A DNA stretch of 11,055 bases. It comes from a bacterium. GTDB lineage: Bacteria; Zhuqueibacterota; Zhuqueibacteria; Thermofontimicrobiales; Thermofontimicrobiaceae. Below, one piece after another: positions 1-7,611 of the stretch. Numbering within the stretch: position 1 is the first letter of the stretch; each line of letters opens with the position of its first letter. A program made the translations under genes and the position numbers. The notes beneath the pieces are model-generated. The model had not been told where the DNA came from. It saw only the letters and a program-made list of their open reading frames with translations, and ran no database searches. Where the stretch lies: contig DSAU01000126.1 of assembly GCA_011046315.1 (NCBI GenBank), forward strand, positions 1-11,055, in the 5' to 3' direction.

Positions 1-1
1 G

Positions 2-1894
2 TACAAATGGTTATTCCGCCACTGGGGCTATCTTATCTCGGGACTGTTTTTTATGTTCAGTTTTGCCCTGTTCAGCGGCGCCAGCCTGACCATGGTGATC
101 CCGTTGTTCGATTATGTATTTGCGCCCCGTACTACTACTACAGTTGCTTACACCAAATTTTCAGAATTTTATGCTGCCATGGGTGAGGCGATTCACCAAT
201 CTTTAATAAAAGCCGGCGGCATACTGGCGCTGCGCGATGAAACAGTACGCAAGTCTCTGGCAGACTCACTTAAAGATGTCATGTCATTAACCGATCCCTG
301 GCTTTTATTAATGATCGTCTGCATCACCTTTTTAGCGCTGGTGATTATTAAAAACGTGTTTTTCTTTTTAAACAAAATCACCTTTGCCAATCTGCGGGGC
401 AAAACTATTTTAGAAATCCGCAACGAAATTTTTCGAACCTATTTGGGACAGAGCCTAAAATTTTTCAACATCAATAAACCTGGTGATTCGCTGGTGCGTA
501 TGGTCAACGATGTCAATATTGTCAGCGATATGTACATTGACCAGATGTTTAACCTGCTGCGCGATGCGTTTTTGCTTTTAGTTTACGCGACGATTGCTAT
601 TTCTTTAAACGCTAAATTTTTCTTTTTAAGCCTGATCGTGCTGCCAATTTTCAGTTTCGCGATAAGTTGGCTGGGCAAAAAAATCAAAAAATATGCGCTG
701 CGTATTCAGAACAAATTTTCTGATATGTTTTCCAATATTGAAGAAGTGCTCAACAGCATGAGGATCGTAATGGCTTTTTCCCGTGAAAAATTTGAGTTGG
801 AAAAATTTAAAAAGATCAACTGGAAATATTTTTTGTTTTGGCGAAAATCAATGGCCTATAGCGCTCTCAACCAGCCGTTGGGCGAATTACACGGTACGCT
901 GACCGCGATTCTGGTGATCTTGATCGGCGGCAGAATGGTGTTGAATCCGGAAAGCGGATTTACTTCGGGTGAGTTTCTTATGTTCCTGTTTGCTATCTTT
1001 TCCATGCTTCATCCTATGAAGACGCTGACCAAAGCCTACGCTGACATCAAACGGGCGCAGGTATCGGTGGAACGAATTTTTTTCATTCTGAACCGCAAAT
1101 CAGAAATTAAAAATTGCGCCGATCCGGTTCACAAAAAATCGTTTGAAAGGAATATTCGATTGAGCGATGTTTCATTTGGCTATCATGCGGATCAGCCGGT
1201 ATTGAAAAATATCGACCTTGAAATAAAAAAGGGAGAGAAAGTCGCGCTGGTTGGAAGCAGCGGCTCTGGCAAGACTACGCTGGTCAACTTAATTCCCCGC
1301 ATGTACGATGTGACAGCCGGAGAAATATTGATCGATGATATTAACATTAAAAGGATCGACCTGACAGATCTACGGACACTTTTCGGCACTGTGACTCAGG
1401 ATTCGATCCTGTTTACTGAAACGATTGAAAACAACATCCGCTACGGTGCTCCGGTTGAGGTTTCTGACTACGCGATTCGCCAGGCTGCACGAACCGCTTA
1501 TGCAGACGAGTTTATCGAAAAACTACCCCATCAATACGGCGAACCGTTGCAGCAGAAGGGTTCAAACCTGTCAGGCGGTCAAAAGCAGCGGTTGTGCATC
1601 GCCCGTGCGATTGTGAACAATCCACCGATTCTTATTTTTGATGAAGCCACCAGCGCGCTGGATACCGAAGCTGAGCAAAAAGTGCAACAGGCGATCAATC
1701 GAGCGACTCGGAATCGCACGGTGATCATTATTGCGCACCGACTATCCACCGTGTTAGCAGCCGACAAAATCGTGGTGATGGACCGGGGAGAAATCGTTGA
1801 CATTGGTAACCATCGAGAATTATTGCAGCGCTGCGATCGCTATCGTACATTATATCAGCTCCAATTTTCCGATCAGGTAACAGAGGATTATTAA
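2..1894 (+). CDS. msbA: MsbA-like lipid exporter, ABC transporter with fused permease and ATPase (5' partial)
   Basis: This is a half-transporter of the MsbA class: an ABC type-1 membrane domain followed by an ATPase domain, expected to flip lipid A-core or a similar lipid-linked glycan across the inner membrane as a homodimer. The frame is open from base 2. The first internal ATG (base 53) sits inside the first membrane helix and has no ribosome-binding site, so the real start is probably upstream of the window. Numbering from that ATG, hydrophobic segments lie near residues 1-20, 83-106 and 172-205, with more up to about 325. A long loop follows helix 1, as in several MsbA-like proteins. 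The ATPase has Walker A GSSGSGKT (401-408), a Q-loop (VTQDS), signature LSGGQ (506-510), Walker B ILIFDE (catalytic E531), D-loop SALD and H-loop His562. All key residues are intact. The next gene starts on the base after the stop codon. The LPS-type neighbours support a lipid A/core substrate, but another glycolipid is possible. Confidence 0.9.
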   Translation, partial: YKWLFRHWGYLISGLFFMFSFALFSGASLTMVIPLFDYVFAPRTTTTVAYTKFSEFYAAMGEAIHQSLIKAGGILALRDETVRKSLADSLKDVMSLTDPWLLLMIVCITFLALVIIKNVFFFLNKITFANLRGKTILEIRNEIFRTYLGQSLKFFNINKPGDSLVRMVNDVNIVSDMYIDQMFNLLRDAFLLLVYATIAISLNAKFFFLSLIVLPIFSFAISWLGKKIKKYALRIQNKFSDMFSNIEEVLNSMRIVMAFSREKFELEKFKKINWKYFLFWRKSMAYSALNQPLGELHGTLTAILVILIGGRMVLNPESGFTSGEFLMFLFAIFSMLHPMKTLTKAYADIKRAQVSVERIFFILNRKSEIKNCADPVHKKSFERNIRLSDVSFGYHADQPVLKNIDLEIKKGEKVALVGSSGSGKTTLVNLIPRMYDVTAGEILIDDINIKRIDLTDLRTLFGTVTQDSILFTETIENNIRYGAPVEVSDYAIRQAARTAYADEFIEKLPHQYGEPLQQKGSNLSGGQKQRLCIARAIVNNPPILIFDEATSALDTEAEQKVQQAINRATRNRTVIIIAHRLSTVLAADKIVVMDRGEIVDIGNHRELLQRCDRYRTLYQLQFSDQVTEDY

Positions 1895-2842
1895 ATGAAA
1901 ATTAGCGGATTTTCATTTGTTCGGAATGGAATTAAACTGTATTATCCGGTGGTTGAATCCATTAAATCGATACTGCCGATAGTGGATGAATTTATCATCG
2001 CTGTGGGCATGGGCGATGAGGACGATACGACGCGGGATAAAATTATTGAAATCGGTGATCCAAAAATAAACATTATCGATACCATCTGGGAGGAAAAATA
2101 TTTCAAAAAAGGTCTGATTAATGCCATGCAGACCAATATTGCCAAACAAGAGTGCAGCGGAGATTGGCTTTTCTATCTCCAGGCTGACGAAGTGGTTCAC
2201 GAAAAATATCTACCAATAATAAAAAGTCGATGTTTGGAACTGATCGATAATCAAACTGTCGAGGGATTGATTTTTAAATATAGACATTTTTGGGGAGATT
2301 ACAACCATTATCAGAGCGGACACGGCTGGTATCCTCATGAGATTCGCATTATCCGCAATCGTCCCGATATTTACTCCTGGCAGAGCGCGCAGTCGTTTCG
2401 CCGGTTTGATTATTTCGATAATCCGCGCCAGGAAAGTGGGCACCATAAATTAAAAGTCGCAACTGTGGATGCTGAAATTTATCATTACGGCTGGGTCCGT
2501 CCTCCGCAACTGATGCAAAACAAACGACGGGCATTGGACACGGTGCATTGGGGTTTATCCCGAGCTCGTCACTACTATGAAAAGGCTCCCAAAGAGTTTG
2601 ATTACGGACCGTTAAATTTGTTGGCTGAATTTCGCGGAACCCATCCGGCAGTGATGCAGCAAAAAATTAATCAAATCGACTGGCAGGAAAAATTACAATA
2701 TACGGGTAAACCCAATCCCTATCGTCAGCCGCACAAACATGAGCGGTTGAAATATCGAATATTATCAAAAATTGAAAAATATAGCTATGGCGGGAAACAG
2801 ATTGGTGGTTTTAAAAATTACATTTTGTTGAGAGGTGTTTGA
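1895..2842 (+). CDS. GT2-like (GT-A fold) glycosyltransferase
   Basis: This 315-residue protein is probably a cytoplasmic nucleotide-sugar-dependent glycosyltransferase of the GT2-like superfamily. The N-terminus (MKISGFSFVRNGIKLYYP) and the following VDEFIIAVGMGDEDDTT stretch match the nucleotide-binding start of GT-A enzymes. The DXD-equivalent site reads Gln96-Ala97-Asp98-Glu99 (YLQADEVVHE), so the first acidic residue is Gln. I associate this with a subfamily rather than with decay, but could not check it. The C-terminal half is rich in His, Trp and Tyr (for example HHKLKVATVDAEIYHYGWV). There is no signal peptide or membrane segment. The ATG abuts the stop of the exporter gene, with an AGAGG ribosome-binding site about nine bases upstream. 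The GTG of the next gene lies three bases beyond its stop. Donor and acceptor cannot be read from the sequence. Confidence 0.8.
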   Translation: MKISGFSFVRNGIKLYYPVVESIKSILPIVDEFIIAVGMGDEDDTTRDKIIEIGDPKINIIDTIWEEKYFKKGLINAMQTNIAKQECSGDWLFYLQADEVVHEKYLPIIKSRCLELIDNQTVEGLIFKYRHFWGDYNHYQSGHGWYPHEIRIIRNRPDIYSWQSAQSFRRFDYFDNPRQESGHHKLKVATVDAEIYHYGWVRPPQLMQNKRRALDTVHWGLSRARHYYEKAPKEFDYGPLNLLAEFRGTHPAVMQQKINQIDWQEKLQYTGKPNPYRQPHKHERLKYRILSKIEKYSYGGKQIGGFKNYILLRGV

Positions 2843-2845
2843 GCA

Positions 2846-3817
2846 GTGACGAAAAAGGTGCTCATAATTCCTGACTTTCCCCACTGGGCATTGGATAAAA
2901 ACGCCAGAGATCTGCTAAAATACAATCGATCGGATCTGCAGCTCGACATCTGCTACGCTGATGATTTTTTTAAACAATGGCGACGATATCTCGAGCAGTT
3001 CGATCTGCTTTTCCCCATGTATTTGGGAACCTATTTTGAATTTTTCAAACGAAAAATTCCCATTGATCGTGTTGTTACCGGTGTGCGTTCCTTTGTCCGT
3101 TGGGACCATGGCAAGACCCAACCACCGGGTTATAACGTCACCCCGCCACGAAAAATTATTCGCCGTCTTAAAAAAGCGGTGCTGGTCAACACCCATTGCG
3201 CCAAATTGTGGTACATTTTTAGTCGGTACATCCGGATTATTCACACTAAATACAGTTGTGATCTGGAAATGTTTTTTCCCGAACCAGGCGTAAAAAAAAG
3301 CAAAAAATTGATCGTTGGCTGGACCGGAAGCCTGACCAACCATCCGGGTAAACGCGGGTTTCATGAATTCATCCAGCCAATCTGTAATGAACTGGCAGAT
3401 GTAGAGCTAAAGGTTCAAGCAAAGGAGGATAATTTTATCACCGATGACAACCGAATGCGCCGCTTTTACAATTCGCTGGATCTGTATATCTGTGCATCGC
3501 GCAGTGAAGGCACGCCGCGCCCGGTTATCGAAGCGGCAGCCTGCGGTGTTCCGATCATTTCCACCGATGTCGGCATTGTTCCGGAATTGATCAACCATAA
3601 CATCAATGGCTGGATTGTGAAACGCAATTATGCTGCAATTAAAGCAGGGCTGGAACAGGCGCTTCGCAGCCGGGACCAACTGCCGGAAATGGGCAAAGCA
3701 TTGCGAACCAAAATGGAACGTGAATTTAATTGGAAAAAGTTAATTTTCCAATGGACCGATTTTTTTGATTTTGCTCTGGAGCTTATTACTCTAAAATCAC
3801 ATGGCCAACTAAAATGA
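2846..3817 (+). CDS. GT4-family (group 1) glycosyltransferase
   Basis: This 323-residue protein looks like a retaining GT-B glycosyltransferase of family 4. The C-terminal Rossmann domain starts near VGWTGSLTNHPG (157-168), where the phosphate-binding region of the donor site is expected. It carries the family's EX7E motif as Glu221...Glu229 (EGTPRPVIE), followed by AAACGVPIISTDVGIVPELI, which is typical of GT4 donor binding. The N-terminal acceptor domain is short and diverged (about 150 residues). The start is GTG at 2846, chosen because AGAGGTG lies eight bases upstream and the frame then begins MTKKVLIIPDFPHWAL, a normal first beta strand. Its stop overlaps the next start as ATGA. An eight-A run at 3292-3299 lies within the frame. 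The sugar transferred is not predictable. Confidence 0.85.
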   Translation: MTKKVLIIPDFPHWALDKNARDLLKYNRSDLQLDICYADDFFKQWRRYLEQFDLLFPMYLGTYFEFFKRKIPIDRVVTGVRSFVRWDHGKTQPPGYNVTPPRKIIRRLKKAVLVNTHCAKLWYIFSRYIRIIHTKYSCDLEMFFPEPGVKKSKKLIVGWTGSLTNHPGKRGFHEFIQPICNELADVELKVQAKEDNFITDDNRMRRFYNSLDLYICASRSEGTPRPVIEAAACGVPIISTDVGIVPELINHNINGWIVKRNYAAIKAGLEQALRSRDQLPEMGKALRTKMEREFNWKKLIFQWTDFFDFALELITLKSHGQLK

Positions 3818-4749
3818 AAACAATTGCCCTGGTAAAAGATATAAATGGTTTTTGGAAAGTTTATCAGCCGCTGTTGATCCGATACGGCGTCGGTGTTGAG
3901 CTGTTGGATGTGTTTCAATCAGCCGAACAGGCGCGGTTAATTAGCAGTGATTATGATGGCTTCATCTGGCGCACCAAACATACGCCCAGCCGACGAAATT
4001 TGGCGCGTCGATTAATTTATTTTATGGAGATCGAACGATCCGTTCCAACATTCCCGGAGTGGAAAACCTTCTGGCATTACGATGATAAAATATCTCAATT
4101 TTATATTTTCAATCGACTGCGGATTCCCACTCCGGCAACCCACATCTTTTTCAATCGCGAGGACGCGTTGGCATTTTGTAAAAACACGGACTACCCGCTG
4201 ATCTACAAATCCAGTCACGGTGCCGGCAGCGCCAACGTGGGATTGTTGCAGTCTAAACGGCAGGCAAAGGCATACGTTAAAAAAGCATTCGGGAGCGGAA
4301 TCAAAACCTATTTCAAATCGGAAATCCAGAAGGATTATGTTTATTTTCAGGAATTTATTGCTGGCAATTCCGGCGATTTCCGGTTGATCTGTCTTGGGAC
4401 TGATATCATCTCCGGCTTTTTTCGTCACAATCGCAAGGACAGCCCGTTCGCCAGCGGCAGCGGTGCGTTTGATGTTTCTGAACTGCCCATGGAACTACTC
4501 AACTTCACCGCGGAAATCCACCAACGTTGCCAATATGATATCATGTCGTATGATATTATTCGCGACCAACAAAACCAGTGGGTGATTACTGAAATGAGCG
4601 TTATTTACGGAGACCTGACGCACACGGTTTACGATCAAGCGCCGGTCTATCGGAAAAGCAATGGCAATCAGTGGGAATTGATCTCGCCAGAGCTTAATCG
4701 GCATGAACAGTTTATCCAATTTTTATTGAAGAAATGGAGCCTGGTATGA
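3814..4749 (+). CDS. ATP-grasp ligase-like protein of glycan locus (first copy)
   Basis: This 311-residue protein looks like an ATP-grasp carboxylate-amine ligase related to RimK/glutathione synthetase enzymes, which activate a carboxylate as acyl-phosphate and join it to an amine. Visible elements are the ATP-binding lysine Lys132 in YPLIYKSSHGAGSANVG (127-143, with a flexible glycine-rich loop), the hinge FQEFI (Glu180), the DFRL strand with Arg190, a later FASGSG loop, and the metal ligands Asp247 (MSYDII) and Glu260 (VITEMSVIYGD). The usual Asn after the metal Glu is Ser here. Roughly 100 N-terminal residues form the pre-ATP-grasp domain. The start overlaps the upstream stop as ATGA with no clear ribosome-binding site, which suggests translational coupling. 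In this sugar-transferase operon it may amidate a uronic acid or attach an amino acid to the glycan; that role is inference. It resembles the gene at 4991, probably by duplication. Confidence 0.8.
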   Translation: MKTIALVKDINGFWKVYQPLLIRYGVGVELLDVFQSAEQARLISSDYDGFIWRTKHTPSRRNLARRLIYFMEIERSVPTFPEWKTFWHYDDKISQFYIFNRLRIPTPATHIFFNREDALAFCKNTDYPLIYKSSHGAGSANVGLLQSKRQAKAYVKKAFGSGIKTYFKSEIQKDYVYFQEFIAGNSGDFRLICLGTDIISGFFRHNRKDSPFASGSGAFDVSELPMELLNFTAEIHQRCQYDIMSYDIIRDQQNQWVITEMSVIYGDLTHTVYDQAPVYRKSNGNQWELISPELNRHEQFIQFLLKKWSLV

Positions 4750-4994
4750 TCATCGCCGTCCTAAAAGAACGCAAATTTGATGAACACCGGGGCAAATTGC
4801 AGCCGTTTCAGATCAATGAATTTGTTCGAGATTGCCATCTGGTCATGCCGGAAAACAGCGTCGGCTTTAATGTGGCAGTGAAACGTTCGAAGGATTTATT
4901 CGATGAGACCATCTGCCACTGGGGAAAACTCGCTCACGAATACTCTGCAAGAAAAAAGAAACTTGAGTTTACCAGGTTAGCGGAATTAGTATGA
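4746..4994 (+). CDS. Small protein resembling the start of the AlaDH/PNT N-terminal domain
   Basis: This 82-residue protein has no confident family assignment. An ATG at 4734 would add four residues, but 4746 is preferred: it forms an ATGA overlap with the upstream stop, and GGAG lies six bases before it. The first ~45 residues (MIIAVLKERKFDEHRGKLQP and onward) resemble the opening of alanine dehydrogenase/pyridine nucleotide transhydrogenase-type proteins, which begin with a similar IGVxKE...ExRxxLTP pattern. Arg15 falls where those enzymes have a substrate-binding Arg. After about residue 45 the likeness fades into a basic, charged tail. A full enzyme has about 370 residues and a Rossmann domain, both absent here. 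Its stop overlaps the next start as ATGA, so it is compact and coupled on both sides, which argues against random debris. It could be a domain remnant, a stand-alone binding module, or an unrelated small protein. No membrane segment or signal peptide is seen. Confidence 0.6.
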   Translation: MIIAVLKERKFDEHRGKLQPFQINEFVRDCHLVMPENSVGFNVAVKRSKDLFDETICHWGKLAHEYSARKKKLEFTRLAELV

Positions 4995-6013
4995 GTTCGC
5001 ACGAAAAAAATCAACCTGCGATCATCATCGGTATTTTGGAGGGATTTAAAAAATTCAGCTCCCATCATTACAAAAATGCCTGCAATGATTTGGGGCTTGG
5101 CTATGAGATCATTGATTTTGTGTCGCCGGATTGGATTAAAAATATTGAAAAATCGAAAGCCGACCTGTTTGTGGCCCAGCCAGAGGGCTCGGTTTCTGTC
5201 GAAAAACAGATGTACGATGAAAGGCTCTATTTTTTAGTTCATTCGATGGGGAAAAAAATTTACCCATCATTTGATGAGCTGTTTATTTATAAAAATAAAC
5301 GAAACATGGTTTACTGGTTGGAGATTCACAAAATTCCCCATCCAAAAACCAAGGTGATCTACCTTAGAAACCGAGAGCTCAACGATGTTGTTCCCTGGCT
5401 GGAAGAATTACAATACCCAATAATTTATAAAACTAATACCGGATCCGCTGCCGCTGGTGTACACCTGGTTAATTCGAAAAGACAATTGAATCGATTATTA
5501 AAAAAGATCAGTCGCAGCGGCTTTGTTCGAAAACCAGCGAATAAGCTGGACGTTCAGCGGGGATATGCAATTTTTCAGCAGCATATACCAGACGCCAAAC
5601 AATGGCGCATTATCAAAATAGGCGAGTCCTATTTTGGACATCAAAAACTGAAAGCCGGCCGGTTCCACTCCGGTTCCGATCGGATCGGTTGGTATGATCC
5701 GCCTAAAAGTATCTTACAATTGTGCAAAGACGTTTGCGATCGCGGCAACTTCACTTCAATGGCATTGGATATTTTGGAAGATGCGATGGGAAATTACTAC
5801 GTTATTGGATTGCAGACCATTTTTGGATCTTACAATCCTTCGCAGATGTACATCGATGGCAAACCCGGTCGCTATTTGTACGATGAATTGAACGATGAAT
5901 GGATTTTTGAGGAAGGCTATTTCAACAAACATTATTCACACAAGTTGCGACTTGAATATGCCATTAATCAAATCCTGATTGAACGAAAAAATAAACACAT
6001 GACAATTCAATGA
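4991..6013 (+). CDS. ATP-grasp ligase-like protein (second copy, metal-site Glu apparently replaced)
   Basis: This 340-residue protein shares its architecture with the gene at 3814: an N-terminal pre-ATP-grasp domain, then YPIIYKTNTGSAAAGVHLV with Lys147 and a glycine/alanine-rich loop, the hinge FQQHIP (196-197, Gln where the first copy has Glu180), QWRII with Arg206, an FHSGS loop, and Asp260 (MALDIL). In an ungapped alignment on the shared I-Y/F-G ending, metal Glu260 of the first copy falls on Gly273 here (VIGLQTIFG). The codon is GGA, one base from GAA. The C-terminal YIDGKPGRYLYDE segment is extra relative to the first copy. The enzyme may use another metal ligand, be catalytically weak, or act as a partner of the first copy. 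Both ends overlap their neighbours as ATGA, with little ribosome-binding sequence. The likely job, joining an amine/carboxylate group to the glycan or its precursor, is inference from context. Confidence 0.75.
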   Translation: MSSHEKNQPAIIIGILEGFKKFSSHHYKNACNDLGLGYEIIDFVSPDWIKNIEKSKADLFVAQPEGSVSVEKQMYDERLYFLVHSMGKKIYPSFDELFIYKNKRNMVYWLEIHKIPHPKTKVIYLRNRELNDVVPWLEELQYPIIYKTNTGSAAAGVHLVNSKRQLNRLLKKISRSGFVRKPANKLDVQRGYAIFQQHIPDAKQWRIIKIGESYFGHQKLKAGRFHSGSDRIGWYDPPKSILQLCKDVCDRGNFTSMALDILEDAMGNYYVIGLQTIFGSYNPSQMYIDGKPGRYLYDELNDEWIFEEGYFNKHYSHKLRLEYAINQILIERKNKHMTIQ

Positions 6014-6861
6014 TTAAGACATCTGTAATTATTACTGTTTATAACCGAAGGCAGTTGCTGCGCAATTGTCTGATTTCACTGATTCATCAGAGCCAGCTTC
6101 CAGACGAGCTGATCATCTCTGATGATGGTTCGCAGGAGGATATTCGGGAAATTCTGTATGAAATGGCGGCACAGATGAAATTCATTTTAAAATATGTGCG
6201 ACAACCGAACCGTGGTTTTCGGCTGGCGCGCTGTCGAAATAATGGTGTTCGTTTTTCTCAAGGAGATTACCTGATTTTCCTTGATCAAGATTTGATTTTT
6301 ACGAAAAACCTGATGGCGACCTTCATCGATAACTATCATCCGCAGCATTTCAATGTGTGCTATCCGTTGCGACTATCGGCGCAACAAACTCGGATGATCG
6401 ACGATAACGTCATCCGCGATTTCAACTTTGATCAAATTTTTAAAGGAAGTCAATTGCAGAAAATTAACCGCCAGTATCGAAAAGACAAATTTTACTCATT
6501 GCTTAAACGATTGCATGTGAAAGATTCCGGCGCTAAATTTCGCGGCGGCGCTGTGGGGATCAACCGCGCTGATTTTGAAAAAATTAACGGCTATGACGAA
6601 AACTACATCGGATGGGGCAACGAGGATGATGACCTCGGAAGAAGATTGTATCGAATCGGAGTTCGGGGAAGAAATATTTCCGATAGTGAATTTCCCATTC
6701 ACTTACACCACCATCCTTTTCACATCAACGGAGAGCGGGTGAACCATAACTATTATCAAGCCAAAAAAAATGATATCGACCGTGGCAAGTACCAGGCAAA
6801 AAATGGTTTGGACAATCCGGACGACACCCATGAGATCGTTTACCAGGAATTTAGCCGATAG
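6010..6861 (+). CDS. GT2 glycosyltransferase with galactosyltransferase-type C-terminal domain
   Basis: This 283-residue inverting GT-A glycosyltransferase starts with the GT2 signature TSVIITVYNRRQLLRNCL and ELIISDDGSQED (uridine-nucleotide binding). The metal-binding DXD is Asp92-Gln93-Asp94 in LIFLDQDLIF. The C-terminal part has GYDENYIGWGNEDDDLGRR (about 194-212), the WGxEDxD signature of the Glyco_transf_7C/galactosyltransferase module, which supplies the acceptor site and catalytic base. This pairing is seen in enzymes adding Gal, GalNAc or related sugars, and in chondroitin synthase-like polymerases. The exact sugar is not readable. There is no membrane segment, so it should act in the cytoplasm or at the inner face of the membrane. 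The start overlaps the upstream stop as ATGA. The following gene has its own ribosome-binding site. Confidence 0.87.
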   Translation: MIKTSVIITVYNRRQLLRNCLISLIHQSQLPDELIISDDGSQEDIREILYEMAAQMKFILKYVRQPNRGFRLARCRNNGVRFSQGDYLIFLDQDLIFTKNLMATFIDNYHPQHFNVCYPLRLSAQQTRMIDDNVIRDFNFDQIFKGSQLQKINRQYRKDKFYSLLKRLHVKDSGAKFRGGAVGINRADFEKINGYDENYIGWGNEDDDLGRRLYRIGVRGRNISDSEFPIHLHHHPFHINGERVNHNYYQAKKNDIDRGKYQAKNGLDNPDDTHEIVYQEFSR

Positions 6862-6870
6862 GAGAAAACG

Positions 6871-7611
6871 ATGAATCCATTATCGGTTACAATCATCACC
6901 CTGAACGAGGAACAAAACATCAAACGCTGCCTGAATTCAGTTGGTTGGGCAGATGAAATTATTGTTGTGGATACCGGCTCTGATGACAATACACTACAAA
7001 TCTGTCGTAAATTTGGCTGCCGGACGCTACAGACACATTGGCGCGGCTTTGGATTGACTAAACGCCTGGCAGTAGATTCAGCCCGCCATGACTGGATTCT
7101 TTCGGTTGACGCTGACGAAGCGCTCACTGAAGCCCTTCAACAACGCATTCAGCAGATTTTGCAACAACCGGATAGCGTCGGCTACCGGATTAAACGCAAT
7201 TCATTTTATCTGAACCGACTCATCCGGCACTGCGGATGGAACCGTGATTATCCGCTGAGACTTTTCAACCGGCGATTTGGTAATTTTAGCGACAAAAAAA
7301 TCCATGAGTCGGTGGAGGTGATGGGCAAGATAAGCCGGATTGATGAACCGCTGCTGCATTATACTTACCCAACAATTCAATCCCACGTGGCGCGGATGAA
7401 TCGTTATTCTGAGCTGGGTGCAGAACAGGCAATTGATTCCGGAAAATCAGCAACTATCATCAGCGCTTTTGCGCGAGGTTTAATAAAATTTATCAAAATG
7501 TATTTGTTACAACAGGGGTTTCTGGATGGTAAAGCCGGCCTGATCCTTTCATGCAATTCAGCTTACGGGGTTTTTTTAAAATATTTGAAAATATGGGAAA
7601 AAACGCGATAA
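6871..7611 (+). CDS. WaaE/KdtX-like GT2 glycosyltransferase (LPS core)
   Basis: This 246-residue GT2 enzyme has the compact layout of the WaaE/KdtX group, which adds a beta-linked glucose to inner-core heptose in enterobacteria. It starts LSVTIITLNEEQNIKRCL, then has SVGWADEIIVVDTGSDDNT, the HWRGFGLTKRLAVD segment, and DXD as Asp80-Ala81-Asp82-Glu83 (HDWILSVDADE). A KIHESVEV motif in the second half is the segment this family uses near the acceptor. A hydrophobic C-terminal stretch (about 196-232, with LIKFIKMYLLQQGFLDGKAG) is typical of the group and probably associates with the membrane. An AGGAGA ribosome-binding site lies about six bases before the ATG. Its last 19 bases overlap the next gene if that gene starts at 7593. 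The assignment to core synthesis fits the heptosyltransferase downstream; the sugar specificity is not proven. Confidence 0.85.
   Translation: MNPLSVTIITLNEEQNIKRCLNSVGWADEIIVVDTGSDDNTLQICRKFGCRTLQTHWRGFGLTKRLAVDSARHDWILSVDADEALTEALQQRIQQILQQPDSVGYRIKRNSFYLNRLIRHCGWNRDYPLRLFNRRFGNFSDKKIHESVEVMGKISRIDEPLLHYTYPTIQSHVARMNRYSELGAEQAIDSGKSATIISAFARGLIKFIKMYLLQQGFLDGKAGLILSCNSAYGVFLKYLKIWEKTR

Noticed and set aside
53..55. ATG taken as start of the ABC exporter
   Set aside because: The frame is open to the window edge, the ATG falls in the middle of the first membrane helix and lacks a ribosome-binding site, so the gene is treated as 5' partial.
2961..3293. 110-codon + strand frame overlapping the GT4 gene
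   Set aside because: It is out of frame with a clear GT4 protein and ends beside the eight-A run. The main frame is continuous, so no frameshift needs to be invoked.
2915..3364. 149-codon open frame on the minus strand
   Set aside because: It lies wholly inside the GT4 gene, shows no domain motif, and would break the tight + strand operon.
4012..4428. 138-codon open frame on the minus strand
   Set aside because: It is antisense to the first ATP-grasp gene, whose motifs are intact; the reverse frame has no recognisable fold or start signal.
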